Shown here one piece after another: positions 50,038 to 58,178 of a stretch of 64,000 nt of DNA; position 1 is the first letter of the stretch, and the number at the start of each line of letters is the position of its first letter. The position numbers and the translations under genes are program-made. This DNA is from Candidatus Babeliales bacterium. GTDB lineage: Bacteria; Babelota; Babeliae; Babelales; Vermiphilaceae. The stretch spans positions 18,808-82,807 of the forward strand of contig JAGVKD010000014.1 in the NCBI GenBank assembly GCA_020050795.1, in the 5' to 3' direction. Below the pieces are notes generated by a model. That model had not been told where the DNA came from and did no database searches. It saw nothing but the letters and a program-made list of their open reading frames with translations.

Positions 50038-50589
50038 ATGAATAAGTATCTGTTTTTAGTATTATCTGCACTCACATGCAATGGGCTTACCCTGCAGGCA
50101 AGAGAAGTGGTTCCCACTGCTCAAGCGAGTGTAGCGCAGCCCAGTGATATAAATAAATCATTGGAATATGCATATATTTACAATGAAACCGCCGATCTAA
50201 CAGCAAAGGTTGGTGCTAGCGTAACGTTTAATTCTAACGGCACCATGAGTCGTGGAATCAAGCATATTGAGAACTCTTCTGAGATTGTTTTCGAAAGGGC
50301 TGGCGTGTACCAGATTACTTTCTTGGGAATAACAAGAAATGAGACAACATATTCCTCACTAGCCCTATTTTTGAATGGAGTACTTGTTAAGGGAACTATG
50401 TATAGAATTGGGTCGTCAGGACAGACCTTAGAGCATAGGACTGTTCAAGCAATAATAACTATCAATGCGGGCGATAAGCTTACGGTTAGAAACGCAGGTC
50501 GTCGAGATGTTGAAAGAGTAGGGGAGCAAGTTGTCTATTTTGCGGATACAGGCACAAACGCCTCCATTATGATCACACAGCTTATTTAA
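50038..50589 (+). CDS. Exported C1q/BclA-like jelly-roll protein
   Basis: 183 residues, signal peptide about residues 1-22 (MNKYLFLVLSALTCNGLTLQA). Residues 45-180 show the beta-rich pattern of BclA C-terminal/C1q-TNF-like domains: AYIYNETADLTAKVG, VTFNSNG, IVFERAGVYQITFLG, LALFLNGVLVKG, VQAIITINAGDKLTVRNAG and ASIMITQL. These form trimers on exosporia, phage fibres and exported proteins. Here it is element cargo, likely a surface or adhesive protein. A GAGAGG ribosome site is upstream. Confidence 0.85.
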   Translation: MNKYLFLVLSALTCNGLTLQAREVVPTAQASVAQPSDINKSLEYAYIYNETADLTAKVGASVTFNSNGTMSRGIKHIENSSEIVFERAGVYQITFLGITRNETTYSSLALFLNGVLVKGTMYRIGSSGQTLEHRTVQAIITINAGDKLTVRNAGRRDVERVGEQVVYFADTGTNASIMITQLI

Positions 50590-50634
50590 CGAGTTTCCTG
50601 GTTAATCTCTTTGGAATCGCATCCGCAAAACTTT

Positions 50635-51138
50635 TCATAAAGAAGTCTTTTTGTAGCTCCCTGTTGATTCCCATGTTTTAACCACCTCAGTCCCCTTATC
50701 TTCGCATCCGCAAAACTTTTCCATGACTACCGTTATATTCTTGTTCTGTTCCTCTTTGGTTTTGTCGATCTTATCAAGTATCAGAGATTTGTACTCTTGA
50801 TTATAAAGAGGCAGCAATCGCAGAACATAGTCTTTATCCAGTCGCTTGCTTCGGAGATCTTTTTGCAGTCTTGAACTGATTGTGTACCGAGCAAGATCGA
50901 GCGCTTCAGCAAAATATTCATTCTGCATAGCGCATCTATAAAAGCGTGATGGAGCCATTGATTTTGATATAGGAAAGTCTTCAAGAGTATAAGATTCGTC
51001 TTGGTCTACCCAATCAAGCATCTCATTGGCTAGCTCGTTTTGAGCCTGTTCCTCTTGGGGCGGCTTGTTGATCAATCGCCTGCGCGCGCGTGCGCGAGAT
51101 GTATTTCGTGACTTCTCTTTTTTTGGTTCTAAGTTCAT
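50635..51138 (-). CDS. Terminase small-subunit-like/packaging protein, weak
   Basis: 167 residues, AAGGGG ribosome site, no signal peptide. The N-terminus is very basic (RARARRRLINK), the middle helical (SKSMAPSRFYRCAMQNEYFAEALDLARYTI is cut here to FYRCAMQNEYFAEALDLA). The general pattern, a basic tail then a helical domain with an FYR..A..L..A motif, resembles terminase small subunits of phage-like elements. A single CGC motif (KFCGCEDKG) is shared with the neighbour upstream. The call is tentative. Confidence 0.45.
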   Translation of the reverse strand: MNLEPKKEKSRNTSRARARRRLINKPPQEEQAQNELANEMLDWVDQDESYTLEDFPISKSMAPSRFYRCAMQNEYFAEALDLARYTISSRLQKDLRSKRLDKDYVLRLLPLYNQEYKSLILDKIDKTKEEQNKNITVVMEKFCGCEDKGTEVVKTWESTGSYKKTSL

Positions 51139-51147
51139 ATTTTCCCC

Positions 51148-51474
51148 TTATGCATTGGCTACTTTAAAAGGGTGGTTTTTAAGGGGTAGAACAAATGGCT
51201 CGCCATTGCAGCCACAGTTAATAATATTTTTATTCTCTATATTATCAAAGCAATCTGACTCGCAGGTATCTATTTTGTACAATACGTCTGTCAAAAATGT
51301 TATTCCACGTGCAACTTGTTCTTTTTCTTTCTGAGTGCCTTCTTTGCCTTGCTCAGCCATAGCTACAAATATTTCGCCAACTTCGTTTACACCGTATTTG
51401 TCATATACGCTTTTTAAGGATTGTATTACTTGTTTAGTAGTCATTGTCAAAATCGGAGATTCTTTTTGTTCCAT
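51148..51474 (-). CDS. Small element protein, unknown function
   Basis: 108 residues with AAGGAG upstream, no signal peptide. Two helices with charged surface (TKQVIQSLKSVYDKYG, GIFVAMAEQG-like), then a cysteine cluster (CESDC, NCGCNG). It starts an operon with the terminase-like gene (9 bases apart). The shared CGC motifs hint that the two proteins interact or bind metal. No recognised family. Confidence 0.55.
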   Translation of the reverse strand: MEQKESPILTMTTKQVIQSLKSVYDKYGVNEVGEIFVAMAEQGKEGTQKEKEQVARGITFLTDVLYKIDTCESDCFDNIENKNIINCGCNGEPFVLPLKNHPFKVANA

Positions 51475-51680
51475 GTGGTGGACTCCTTGTATGGGCCCTA
51501 TCTTAACACAAAATGGGATTGCGGTGGAACATGCTATATCCCCGAAAATTGATAGGGCGCCAGGTTAAAAAGTGGAGATTGTGCCTTATATCAGGGCTTT
51601 TTCGGGTGGGGGCTTTTGACAGGTTGTCATTAATGATTCAAGCTTAAAATAGGGATAAATTAGGGGTTTTGGGGGTTATT

Positions 51681-51800
51681 ATGTTTAAATCTATTTTCGG
51701 ATACCTATGGGCGCTTATTGTGCTTCCATTCTATCTCATACTAGTAGCATACAGATTAAATAAGGTGCTCAGGCACTATATCGAAGAGAACGGATTATAA
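51681..51800 (+). CDS. Tiny single-pass membrane protein
   Basis: 39 residues, GGGGG 6 bases upstream. One hydrophobic helix (GYLWALIVLPFYLILVAY) followed by a charged tail. Too small for a family call. It precedes two exported genes in the same direction by 17 and 347 bases. Confidence 0.5.
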   Translation: MFKSIFGYLWALIVLPFYLILVAYRLNKVLRHYIEENGL

Positions 51801-51817
51801 ATTTCTGAGAGGGAATT

Positions 51818-52114
51818 ATGAAATTGTTAGCATTAATCGCTCTATTGAGCACGTCTATACTGTGCGCTGAAATGCGTATAGATCCAATTAATGACAGATT
51901 CTATTCACTACCGGCATCGGCAGACATAAATCAATATGAATATCATGATCTTTGTATGAGTTTTTTACCCGATAGATTTGTATATGCGACACCAGAGCAA
52001 ATGAAGCATGTGTCTTTTATGTTGGTCAAAATGATTGGGACGCCAACTGCACTTAGACTAGTGACTGATCTTGCGAAGCTTCATGCTGACCACCAAAGAT
52101 TCATTGCTAAATAG
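51818..52114 (+). CDS. Small exported protein
   Basis: 98 residues, with GAGGGA upstream. Signal peptide about residues 1-17 (MKLLALIALLSTSILCA). The mature part is helical, with no known motif. It sits in the element, between the tiny membrane protein and the pentapeptide protein, and looks like cargo rather than replication machinery. Confidence 0.65.
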   Translation: MKLLALIALLSTSILCAEMRIDPINDRFYSLPASADINQYEYHDLCMSFLPDRFVYATPEQMKHVSFMLVKMIGTPTALRLVTDLAKLHADHQRFIAK

Positions 52115-52147
52115 AAGCTATAATTTGATTCAAAAGAGTGAGGCTTT

Positions 52148-52891
52148 ATGAAGAAGATTTTATTGGCAATACTGCCGTTATTCTCGCTTATAACTCAAAT
52201 GGCCCTTGCATATAACAAGGCAACATTTGAATATGTAAAAAAATATAAGAAGCTGCCAGGAGAAACGTTAGCTGACCGAGATTTATCATGTGCGAAGTTT
52301 GCTGGATTTGATCTATCAAATGCAAAACTTTCGGGCGCTGATCTTAGTGGTGCAGATTTATCAGGAGCAAATCTTTATGGGGCTGATCTCTCTAAATCAA
52401 AATGTGGAAGTTATGTTGGTGCTGATATGAGAAATGCAAATCTCACTAATTGTGATGCCAACCATGCCAATTTTTCAAGGGCAAATTTGTCTTATGCAAA
52501 TCTTAGTGGAATGAAGGCTTCTCGAGCGATATTTGAAGATAGTATTTTGGATGATGCGGTGCTTTATAATGTAATATTAGATTATTCAATCTTGACGGGC
52601 GCGAGTTGTAAAAGAGCTGACATGGGTAACATTAAAATAAATTATTCAGATCTAAGAAATGTTAATTTTGAAAATGCTAATCTATCTAAAGCAGTTATTC
52701 AAGGTCCAACCAAGATTACAACAATGATTCAAGCAATACTGGGAACGGGTAAATTTCTTTCAAGAGAAGAATTCGAAACTATTAATTTTAATGGGGCAGA
52801 CGTTTTAGGAGCTGCTTTTCTTACTGTTCCTCGTGGTATTTCCATGAGTGGCGCGATTGGGGCAGCCTCTATTTCTTGTTGTTATGGGTAA
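52148..52891 (+). CDS. Exported pentapeptide-repeat protein
   Basis: 247 residues, GAGG ribosome site. Signal peptide about residues 1-21 (MKKILLAILPLFSLITQMALA). From residue 50 the A(D/N)LSGA-type pentapeptide pattern is clear: ADLSGADLSGANLYGADLS, then ANLTNCDANHANFSRANLS and YSDLRNVNFENANLS. Such proteins form right-handed quadrilateral helices, some mimicking DNA. Exported members in symbionts may act on host or surface. The C-terminal 60 residues are less regular. Followed by a strong terminator. Confidence 0.9.
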   Translation: MKKILLAILPLFSLITQMALAYNKATFEYVKKYKKLPGETLADRDLSCAKFAGFDLSNAKLSGADLSGADLSGANLYGADLSKSKCGSYVGADMRNANLTNCDANHANFSRANLSYANLSGMKASRAIFEDSILDDAVLYNVILDYSILTGASCKRADMGNIKINYSDLRNVNFENANLSKAVIQGPTKITTMIQAILGTGKFLSREEFETINFNGADVLGAAFLTVPRGISMSGAIGAASISCCYG

Positions 52892-52931
52892 TTCATTTAT
52901 GCAAATTAAGTTTTGTGCTGACTCAAAAATT

Positions 52932-52958
52932 AAAGGGACCTTTCGGGGTCCCTTTTTC
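52932..52958 (+). terminator. Strong intrinsic terminator of the pentapeptide gene
   Basis: AAAGGGACC pairs with GGTCCCTTT around a short loop, followed by TTTC. It isolates the recombinase gene from the upstream cargo. Confidence 0.9.
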
Positions 52959-52993
52959 ATTTCTGCACTGATCGTTTAAAAGCGGTCTTTTTT

Positions 52994-53002
52994 TGTTATA
53001 AT
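52994..53002 (+). promoter_or_regulatory. Extended -10 promoter of the recombinase gene
   Basis: TGTTATAAT at 52994-53002 contains a perfect TATAAT preceded by the TGn extension. There is no good -35, as expected for an extended -10 promoter. The start codon is 45 bases downstream. Confidence 0.55.
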
Positions 53003-53046
53003 TAGTTCTGAACAGATTTTAAATTTCCTTAACTCGAACGAATATC

Positions 53047-54504
53047 ATGAAAGCAATCATCATCGCGCGCGTCAGCACCGAAGAACAAAAGGAAGCTGGC
53101 AATTCACTTCCCGCACAAATCGCTCGTCTCGAAAAATATTGTCAGAGCAAAGGCTTTGAAATTATACAAACATGTAGTTTTGATGAAAGTGCCTACAAAA
53201 ATCAACGTGACGAATTTGATCGCATCATTGATTTTGTCCTCATGCAGTCAGACAAGATTGTGGTGTGCTGCGACAAAGTAGACCGTCTTTCGCGCAATGT
53301 ATTCGATAAACGAGTAGCGCAACTTTACGACAAGGCACTCAATGATGAGGTGGAGTTACACTTCGCATCTGAGGGGCAAATCATTAATAGCCGCATTTCT
53401 GCGGTAGAAAAATTCCAATTCAGCATGAGCCTTGGCCTGGCAAAATACTATTCCGATGCCATAAGCGATAACGTCAAACGAGCACAAGAACAAAAATTAC
53501 GCAAAGGCGAATGGCTTTCGAAGGCTCCCTTTGGATACAAAAATGTAACGCTCGCAAATGACAACACGGATATAATAGTCGATGAACATAATGCCCATAT
53601 CGTTAAAAGGGTATTTGAGCTTTATGCGACGGGTGCCTTCTCCATGGAACTGCTGTGTCAAAAAGTGAAAACTGATTTTGATATTTTATGGCGCAAAAAT
53701 GCTTTGAACAGGATTCTACGAAATCCCTTCTATCATGGAACTATGATTGTAAAAGGCAAATCATATGCCCACCGCTACCCACCAATCATTGCACAGTCTC
53801 TTTTTGAACAAGTGCAGCAAATGATAGATGGTTTCAAGAAAAAATCGTTTAAGTACGTGGGACTTCCTTTTATCTATCGAGGCCTCATCCGTTGTAGCGA
53901 ATGTGGATGTTCAATATCGCCAGAACGACACAAAGGACATGCCTATTATCATTGCACTGAATACAAAGGAAAGCATGGGGCGAAATGGTTAAGGGAAGAA
54001 GAAATAACCAGGCAACTTGGACAGGTCTTTAAATCCCTGCAAATGCCTCCTAATGTTCAGGAACAGATTCTTCACACACTCAATAAAGTCCATCAAGGCA
54101 AAATGGAATTCCATAATAGCCAGCTCAATCGACTCATGAAAGAACAAACAGATCTCACCAAGATGATGGACAATCTTTATCTCGATAAGCTCAAGGGCGA
54201 AATCAACGAAGAGCGGTTTGATAAGTTTTCTCAACAATTCACTGCCCGAAAAGCCGATATTAGTCTTAGGCTAAGCGAACTGCAAGAAGCTGAGAACAAC
54301 TATTACATCACTGCAAAGTACGTTCTAGAATTAACAAGCAAGGCGTATGATTTATTTATGAGTTCGGAAATGGAAGAAAGGCGACAATTGATCACTCTTG
54401 TACTTCAGAACCTGCGCCTAAGCGGCGAAAAGATCGTCGTAGACGCTATATCGCCGTTTAATATCGTGATAAATGAAAAGGATCGTATCGGATGGCGGGG
54501 CTGA
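53047..54504 (+). CDS. Large serine recombinase (integrase/transposase type)
   Basis: 485 residues, no clear ribosome site. The N-terminal resolvase domain has the catalytic Ser10 in IIARVSTEEQ and an LPAQIARLEKYC helix, with a DRLSRN arginine pair. A recombinase domain follows (APFGYKNV, ILRNPFYHGTMIV), then a zinc ribbon (IRCSECGCSISPERH and YHCTEYKGKHGAKW) and a coiled-coil tail. These are features of large serine integrases. The final codons lie inside tRNA-Asp, so the element may have integrated at that tRNA. Confidence 0.9.
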   Translation: MKAIIIARVSTEEQKEAGNSLPAQIARLEKYCQSKGFEIIQTCSFDESAYKNQRDEFDRIIDFVLMQSDKIVVCCDKVDRLSRNVFDKRVAQLYDKALNDEVELHFASEGQIINSRISAVEKFQFSMSLGLAKYYSDAISDNVKRAQEQKLRKGEWLSKAPFGYKNVTLANDNTDIIVDEHNAHIVKRVFELYATGAFSMELLCQKVKTDFDILWRKNALNRILRNPFYHGTMIVKGKSYAHRYPPIIAQSLFEQVQQMIDGFKKKSFKYVGLPFIYRGLIRCSECGCSISPERHKGHAYYHCTEYKGKHGAKWLREEEITRQLGQVFKSLQMPPNVQEQILHTLNKVHQGKMEFHNSQLNRLMKEQTDLTKMMDNLYLDKLKGEINEERFDKFSQQFTARKADISLRLSELQEAENNYYITAKYVLELTSKAYDLFMSSEMEERRQLITLVLQNLRLSGEKIVVDAISPFNIVINEKDRIGWRG

Positions 54505-54569
54505 CGGGACTCGAACCCGCGACCTCTCGCGTGACAGGCGAACGCTCTAACCAACTGAGCTACAGCCCC
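54493..54569 (-). tRNA. tRNA-Asp (GTC)
   Basis: Cloverleaf read on the minus strand from 54569. Acceptor GGGGCTG, D-arm GCTCAGTTGGTTAGAGC, anticodon loop CTGTCAC with GTC, T-arm GGGTTCGAGTCCC, and a G discriminator with encoded CCA at 54495-54493. The last 12 bases of the recombinase gene overlap its 3' end. Confidence 0.95.
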
Positions 54570-54592
54570 CGACCATATTTCTAATAAAGTTT

Positions 54593-54668
54593 TGGCTCCT
54601 CGAGCAGGACTCGAACCTGCGACCTAACGATTAACAGTCGTTTGCTCTACCAACTGAGCTATCGAGGA
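54593..54668 (-). tRNA. tRNA-Asn (GTT)
   Basis: Minus strand from 54668: acceptor TCCTCGA, D-arm AGCTCAGTTGGTAGAGCA, anticodon loop CTGTTAA with GTT, T-arm CAGGTTCGAGTCCTG, discriminator G and encoded CCA. Confidence 0.95.
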
Positions 54669-54744
54669 ACACAAAATTTCAATAACTCTTTAAGGACATA
54701 TATTTGCTGATGCTTCACCTGAAATCGGACTTCGGATGGCGCAG

Positions 54745-54791
54745 CCAGGCGTAGCTTGCCGAGCCTGAAGGCCCGGATAAGCGAAGACTGG
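54745..54791. repeat. 47-base imperfect palindrome touching tRNA-Val
   Basis: Arms pair at CCAG/CTGG (54745-54748 and 54788-54791), AGCTT with AAGC, CCG with CGG and GCCT with AGGC, around a 2-base centre. The right end includes the encoded CCA of tRNA-Val, so on the minus strand it begins at the tRNA end. REP-like palindromic unit. Confidence 0.65.
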
Positions 54792-54864
54792 TGGGCGGTG
54801 CAGGATTCGAACCTGCGACCCCCAGTTTGTAAGACTGATGCTCTACCAACTGAGCTAACCGCCC
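54789..54864 (-). tRNA. tRNA-Val (TAC)
   Basis: Minus strand from 54864: acceptor GGGCGGT, D-arm AGCTCAGTTGGTAGAGC, anticodon loop CTTACAA with TAC, T-arm AGGTTCGAATCCT, discriminator A and encoded CCA. The CCA is also the start of a palindromic repeat. Confidence 0.94.
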
Positions 54865-55016
54865 AAATAATGTCATTCGATGGTTTAAATGTAATGGAAA
54901 ACAGCTTCAAAGTCAAAGTGGTTTTCATAATTTTTTTCCTATTTTTGCGTTTTTGTCTAGGCTATTAACCAAGAGAAACAACTAAGACCCATAAATCAAG
55001 CTGCAAAGGCCTGCCT

Positions 55017-55913
55017 ATGACCATACTCGAATATCTCAAAACCTTCTTTCTGCTCCTGATTCTCATCGCGATAACCCCACCCATTCTGCGCGGCGTTGTC
55101 AGCCAATTTCAGAACTACTCGTCACCAAAAGCCCAAGTTGGTGTTATCTGCCTCAAGGGCGTTATCTGTGATTCAGCGCCCTACACCAAGCAGCTGGCAA
55201 CCTATTTTAAAGATAAAAATATTAAAGCGATCATGCTTAGAATGGAGTGTTCAGGCAGCGCTTCGGGCACCGGGGAAATTATTTTTAACGAAATAATGGA
55301 GCTCAAAAAGGAATATCCAAAACCGATCATCACCTTGGTGGAAAATGTGTGCGCATCTGGTGGCTATTGGATTGCGTCGGCAACTGATCACATCATCGCA
55401 CCATCAACCGCATTGATTGGCAGCATCGGGATCAATATGCCCTATCTTTTCCAGCTGCCTGAATTTTTGGCGGAACACAAAGTTGGTTATGTTAATATGA
55501 AAGCCGGCACCTATAAAACCGCAACGGACCCTTTTGCAAGCATGTCTGATGGGGACAAAGCGATGTTGCAAGCAACGCTCGATGACTCCTATCAACAATT
55601 TGTTACCACCGTTGCGCATTGCCGCAAACTGAACTTGAACAATGCATCGCAGTGGGCAGATGGCAGATTATTCAACGGCCACCAAGCACAACTCTTGGGC
55701 CTGATTGATGAGATCGGTTCATTGCAAAATGCAATCCGCATCTTGAAAGAAAAAGCATTGATCGAAGGTGAGATCGAGTGGGTATCACCAACAGTACTGA
55801 CAACCTGGTGGGATTTTATTGCGGGCAGCTCATCCGAGTCGCTTTCAGAAAGTGCAGCAAACGTTATGTGCTCCCATATTGAAAAGCGATACACGACTGC
55901 ACGGACATTCTAA
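55017..55913 (+). CDS. sppA: Signal peptide peptidase SppA (S49 serine protease)
   Basis: 298 residues, AAAGG ribosome site. An N-terminal membrane helix (about residues 8-24) anchors the protein. The catalytic Ser is in ENVCASGGYWIA and the Lys in AGTYKTATDPFASM, the dyad of SppA. Following segments (DGRLFNGHQAQLLGLIDEIG) match the C-terminal substrate-binding part. It cleaves leftover signal peptides in the membrane, relevant in a genome with so many exported proteins. It ends before an intrinsic terminator. Confidence 0.93.
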   Translation: MTILEYLKTFFLLLILIAITPPILRGVVSQFQNYSSPKAQVGVICLKGVICDSAPYTKQLATYFKDKNIKAIMLRMECSGSASGTGEIIFNEIMELKKEYPKPIITLVENVCASGGYWIASATDHIIAPSTALIGSIGINMPYLFQLPEFLAEHKVGYVNMKAGTYKTATDPFASMSDGDKAMLQATLDDSYQQFVTTVAHCRKLNLNNASQWADGRLFNGHQAQLLGLIDEIGSLQNAIRILKEKALIEGEIEWVSPTVLTTWWDFIAGSSSESLSESAANVMCSHIEKRYTTARTF

Positions 55914-55937
55914 ATTAAGCACACATAGTGAAAATAA

Positions 55938-55966
55938 AAGGGGCATGTTGCGGCATGCCTCTTTTT
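55938..55966 (+). terminator. Intrinsic terminator of sppA
   Basis: AGGGGCATG faces CATGCCTCT around a 6-base loop, followed by TTTT. A 9-base stem with one wobble. Confidence 0.8.
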
Positions 55967-56032
55967 GCTTTGTCTCATCCCTTCCGATTCTGCAATCACA
56001 CATGCTATTCATACGCTATAAGGAGTATGTGT

Positions 56033-56569
56033 ATGAAAAAGAAATCGCTGCCATTGTCCAAAGTGTATCAGTTACTCGAGCCGGGACCGGTGATCATGGT
56101 CACCACATCGGCCAAAGGCAAACCAAATATCATGACTATGACCTGGCTCACGATGGTTGATTTTGTGCCACCAATTATTGCATGCGTGATGAGTGAGGAT
56201 AATTATTCATTTAAAGCGCTGAAAGAAACAAAAGAGTGTGTGATCAATATTCCCACTGCTGATCTTGTGAAAATAGCGGTAGGCATTGGCGAATGTTCCG
56301 GATCGAAGGTGGATAAATTTAAGAAATTTAAACTCACACCAGAAAAAGCATCACTCGTAAAGGCGCCCATGATCGGCGAATGCTTTGCGAATCTAGAATG
56401 CAAAGTGATCGATATGAAAATGGCGGCAAAATATAACATCTTTATTTTGGAAGTGGTCAAAGCGTGGATCACAACCGCAAAGAAACGTCAGCTCACACTC
56501 CATCATTGTGGCAATGGCTTGTTCACCGTGGATGGCAAACAGATCAAGCTCGCTTTCAGCAAGAAATAA
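56033..56569 (+). CDS. Flavin reductase-like FMN-binding protein
   Basis: 178 residues from the ATG at 56033 with AAGGAG 7 bases upstream. The longer frame starting at 55928 runs through the sppA terminator and is rejected. Seen: PGPVIMVTTSAKGKPNIMTMTWLT is cut here to VIMVTTSAKGKPN, then ACVMSEDNYSFKALKETKE, VINIPTADLVKIAVGIGECSG and CFANLECKVID. This is the flavin reductase domain of the FMN-binding split-barrel family (flavoredoxin-like). Cytoplasmic. It ends in a very strong terminator. Confidence 0.87.
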   Translation: MKKKSLPLSKVYQLLEPGPVIMVTTSAKGKPNIMTMTWLTMVDFVPPIIACVMSEDNYSFKALKETKECVINIPTADLVKIAVGIGECSGSKVDKFKKFKLTPEKASLVKAPMIGECFANLECKVIDMKMAAKYNIFILEVVKAWITTAKKRQLTLHHCGNGLFTVDGKQIKLAFSKK

Positions 56570-56580
56570 CTATTTAAAAC

Positions 56581-56623
56581 AAAAAAAGAGCGAGGCATGC
56601 AAAAACATGCCTCGCTCTTTTTT
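56581..56623. terminator. Very strong bidirectional terminator
   Basis: AAAAAGAGCGAGGCATG pairs perfectly with CATGCCTCGCTCTTTTT around a 6-base loop. Serves the flavin reductase gene and the convergent exported gene. Confidence 0.95.
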
Positions 56624-56636
56624 AATTACTAATCAC

Positions 56637-57275
56637 TTACGCTTTGTTTAAAGCCATCAGTGTCATTCCCATCAAGCCGACAATAGGGAACACTACTTTG
56701 TTATATTTATTTCTATAATGAACGCGATGTTCCGCTTTTTCATATGCTTCATTAAAGCGCGCAGCTTCCGCTGCAAATTGAGAAACGTTAATCGCCGTTT
56801 CATCATGCATTCTGCTATATTTGTTTGTCCCAAACATCAAATGCAAAGCTTCTGCCCATGTATAGTCTGCTTTGAGCTTGAAAAGATCATTATATTCTTC
56901 TTTAGATTCATAGCATTCTTCGAAATGGCAGAATTTAGCCAGCGCGTCCGCGGGAATAGATTCGCGTAACGATGGCAACACACTGTCTCTCAACATGCCA
57001 AACTCATGCACCTTATCGAGCGCATTAATAATTTCGGCAATTTCTTTTTCACTCGCCCCTGATGATGAAAGACCAGCAAAATTGTGTGGCGAAAATGTTT
57101 CTGATAAAGAGACCAATGATCTTTGCTTGCTTGCATCGCGCTTCATTGTGTTGAAGTTTTTATGTGCAGCTTCAAAAAGATTTTGCATCGTCCATTTTGA
57201 GCTTGCCGCATAGAGATTCACGGCGCTTGCTTGAATCAAGATGAGACTCAAGAAGATTTTTGTTGATGTATGCAT
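56637..57275 (-). CDS. Exported helical protein with C-terminal membrane anchor
   Basis: 212 residues from the ATG at 57275, with GGGAG 6 bases upstream. Signal peptide about residues 1-22. The mature part is helical and charged, with Phe- and Glu-rich segments (CHFEECYESKEEYNDLFKL). The last 20 residues include a hydrophobic helix (VVFPIVGLMGMTLMALN). No family recognised. It stands alone between a terminator and mreC. Confidence 0.7.
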   Translation of the reverse strand: MHTSTKIFLSLILIQASAVNLYAASSKWTMQNLFEAAHKNFNTMKRDASKQRSLVSLSETFSPHNFAGLSSSGASEKEIAEIINALDKVHEFGMLRDSVLPSLRESIPADALAKFCHFEECYESKEEYNDLFKLKADYTWAEALHLMFGTNKYSRMHDETAINVSQFAAEAARFNEAYEKAEHRVHYRNKYNKVVFPIVGLMGMTLMALNKA

Positions 57276-57365
57276 AGCACACTCCCAGTTGAAAAAAACT
57301 AATAGGTGATTATCAAATGGAAAGTGTAGCACTAGTTTTGTTGAAAGTCAGCGGGTTACATAATT

Positions 57366-58118
57366 TTAGCAATGTGCACGATCAAGCACTAAACAATAAT
57401 CCAATGTCGCAAAATCACACAGTGGTTTGACTCGCACCTGATGATGCAGCCCTTCAGTGTGCACTTGCGCAACACTGCCGAGCGCAAAGCCTTGTGGAAA
57501 CACAAGTCCCTTGCCACTGGAGATAATCAGATCACCCTCTTTGACCTCGCTCAAATGGCTCACATGCTCAAGTGTTGTGCACTCAGCATCACCACACCCA
57601 ACATGAATTCCTTGCGCTTGCGTCTCTGGGCAATAAGAAGCAACTTTGCACGCCTTATCGCTCACGAGCTGCACACGAGAATACCACGGGAACACCTCGA
57701 CAATTTTGCCCACCAGAATGTTATCAACAACGACTAACATGTCTTTTACAATATCATCACGAGCACCCAGATCGATCAATAGTGATTGTTCGTTAGCCTC
57801 GAATGTGCGGGAAATAACTTGCGCAACACGTGCATGCTCAGTTTGATATCGCTCTTTGAATTTGAGTGTTTCGGCAATATCGGCAGCATAATTTTTTGTC
57901 GATTGATGCACCACAAAACGGGAAAGTAATAATTTATTTTTGAATTGTTCACGTGCAAGATCACGTTTCAAATGTGCGACGGTACGATTATCGTGAGCCC
58001 AATCGATTGCCGGCTCAACAACTTTTTTGCGCATAGTCAGAATGGGATATATCAGACAGGAAGCTGCTCCATCTAAGACATTTTGAGCATAGCCGGTATA
58101 GAAAGCTGCCACCACCAA
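57366..58118 (-). CDS. mreC: Rod-shape-determining protein MreC
   Basis: About 250 residues, but the start is uncertain. No ATG exists in frame between the dus stop (58181) and the first conserved residues. Candidates are TTG at 58118, the GTG codons just after it, or ATT near 58145. A membrane segment (LVVAAFYTGY region), a coiled coil, then a beta domain typical of MreC follow: RDDIVKDMLVVVDNILVGKI, VQLVSDKACKV, GDLIISSGKGLVFPQGFALG. MreC organises the periplasmic elongasome. The frame is the same as dus, directly after its stop codon. Confidence 0.85.
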   Translation of the reverse strand: MVVAAFYTGYAQNVLDGAASCLIYPILTMRKKVVEPAIDWAHDNRTVAHLKRDLAREQFKNKLLLSRFVVHQSTKNYAADIAETLKFKERYQTEHARVAQVISRTFEANEQSLLIDLGARDDIVKDMLVVVDNILVGKIVEVFPWYSRVQLVSDKACKVASYCPETQAQGIHVGCGDAECTTLEHVSHLSEVKEGDLIISSGKGLVFPQGFALGSVAQVHTEGLHHQVRVKPLCDFATLDYCLVLDRAHC

Positions 58119-58178
58119 CGCGCTTGATCCAATACCTAATCCAATGCTTCTTATTCCAACCGCCCACTTTTTTTTAGC

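Larger units (their letters stand above)
45337..54569. mobile_element. Probable integrated mobile element next to tRNA-Asp
   Basis: The block carries a replication module (SF3-like helicase, CHC2/TOPRIM primase, GTCC/GGAC array), two packaging-like minus-strand genes, small exported and membrane proteins as cargo, and at the right end a large serine recombinase whose last codons lie inside tRNA-Asp. The recombinase next to a tRNA and the replication genes support an integrated plasmid- or phage-like element. Boundaries are not established: no direct repeat of the tRNA 3' end was found at the left side. Confidence 0.5.

Noticed and set aside
54659..54968. Frames on both strands across tRNA-Val (89 and 70 codons)
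   Set aside because: The predicted peptides (for example WWAVQDSNLRPPVCKTD) are the well-known artefact of translating tRNA genes in antisense.
55928..56032. N-terminal extension of the flavin reductase frame
   Set aside because: It runs through the sppA terminator hairpin and lacks a ribosome site; the ATG at 56033 has AAGGAG at the right distance.
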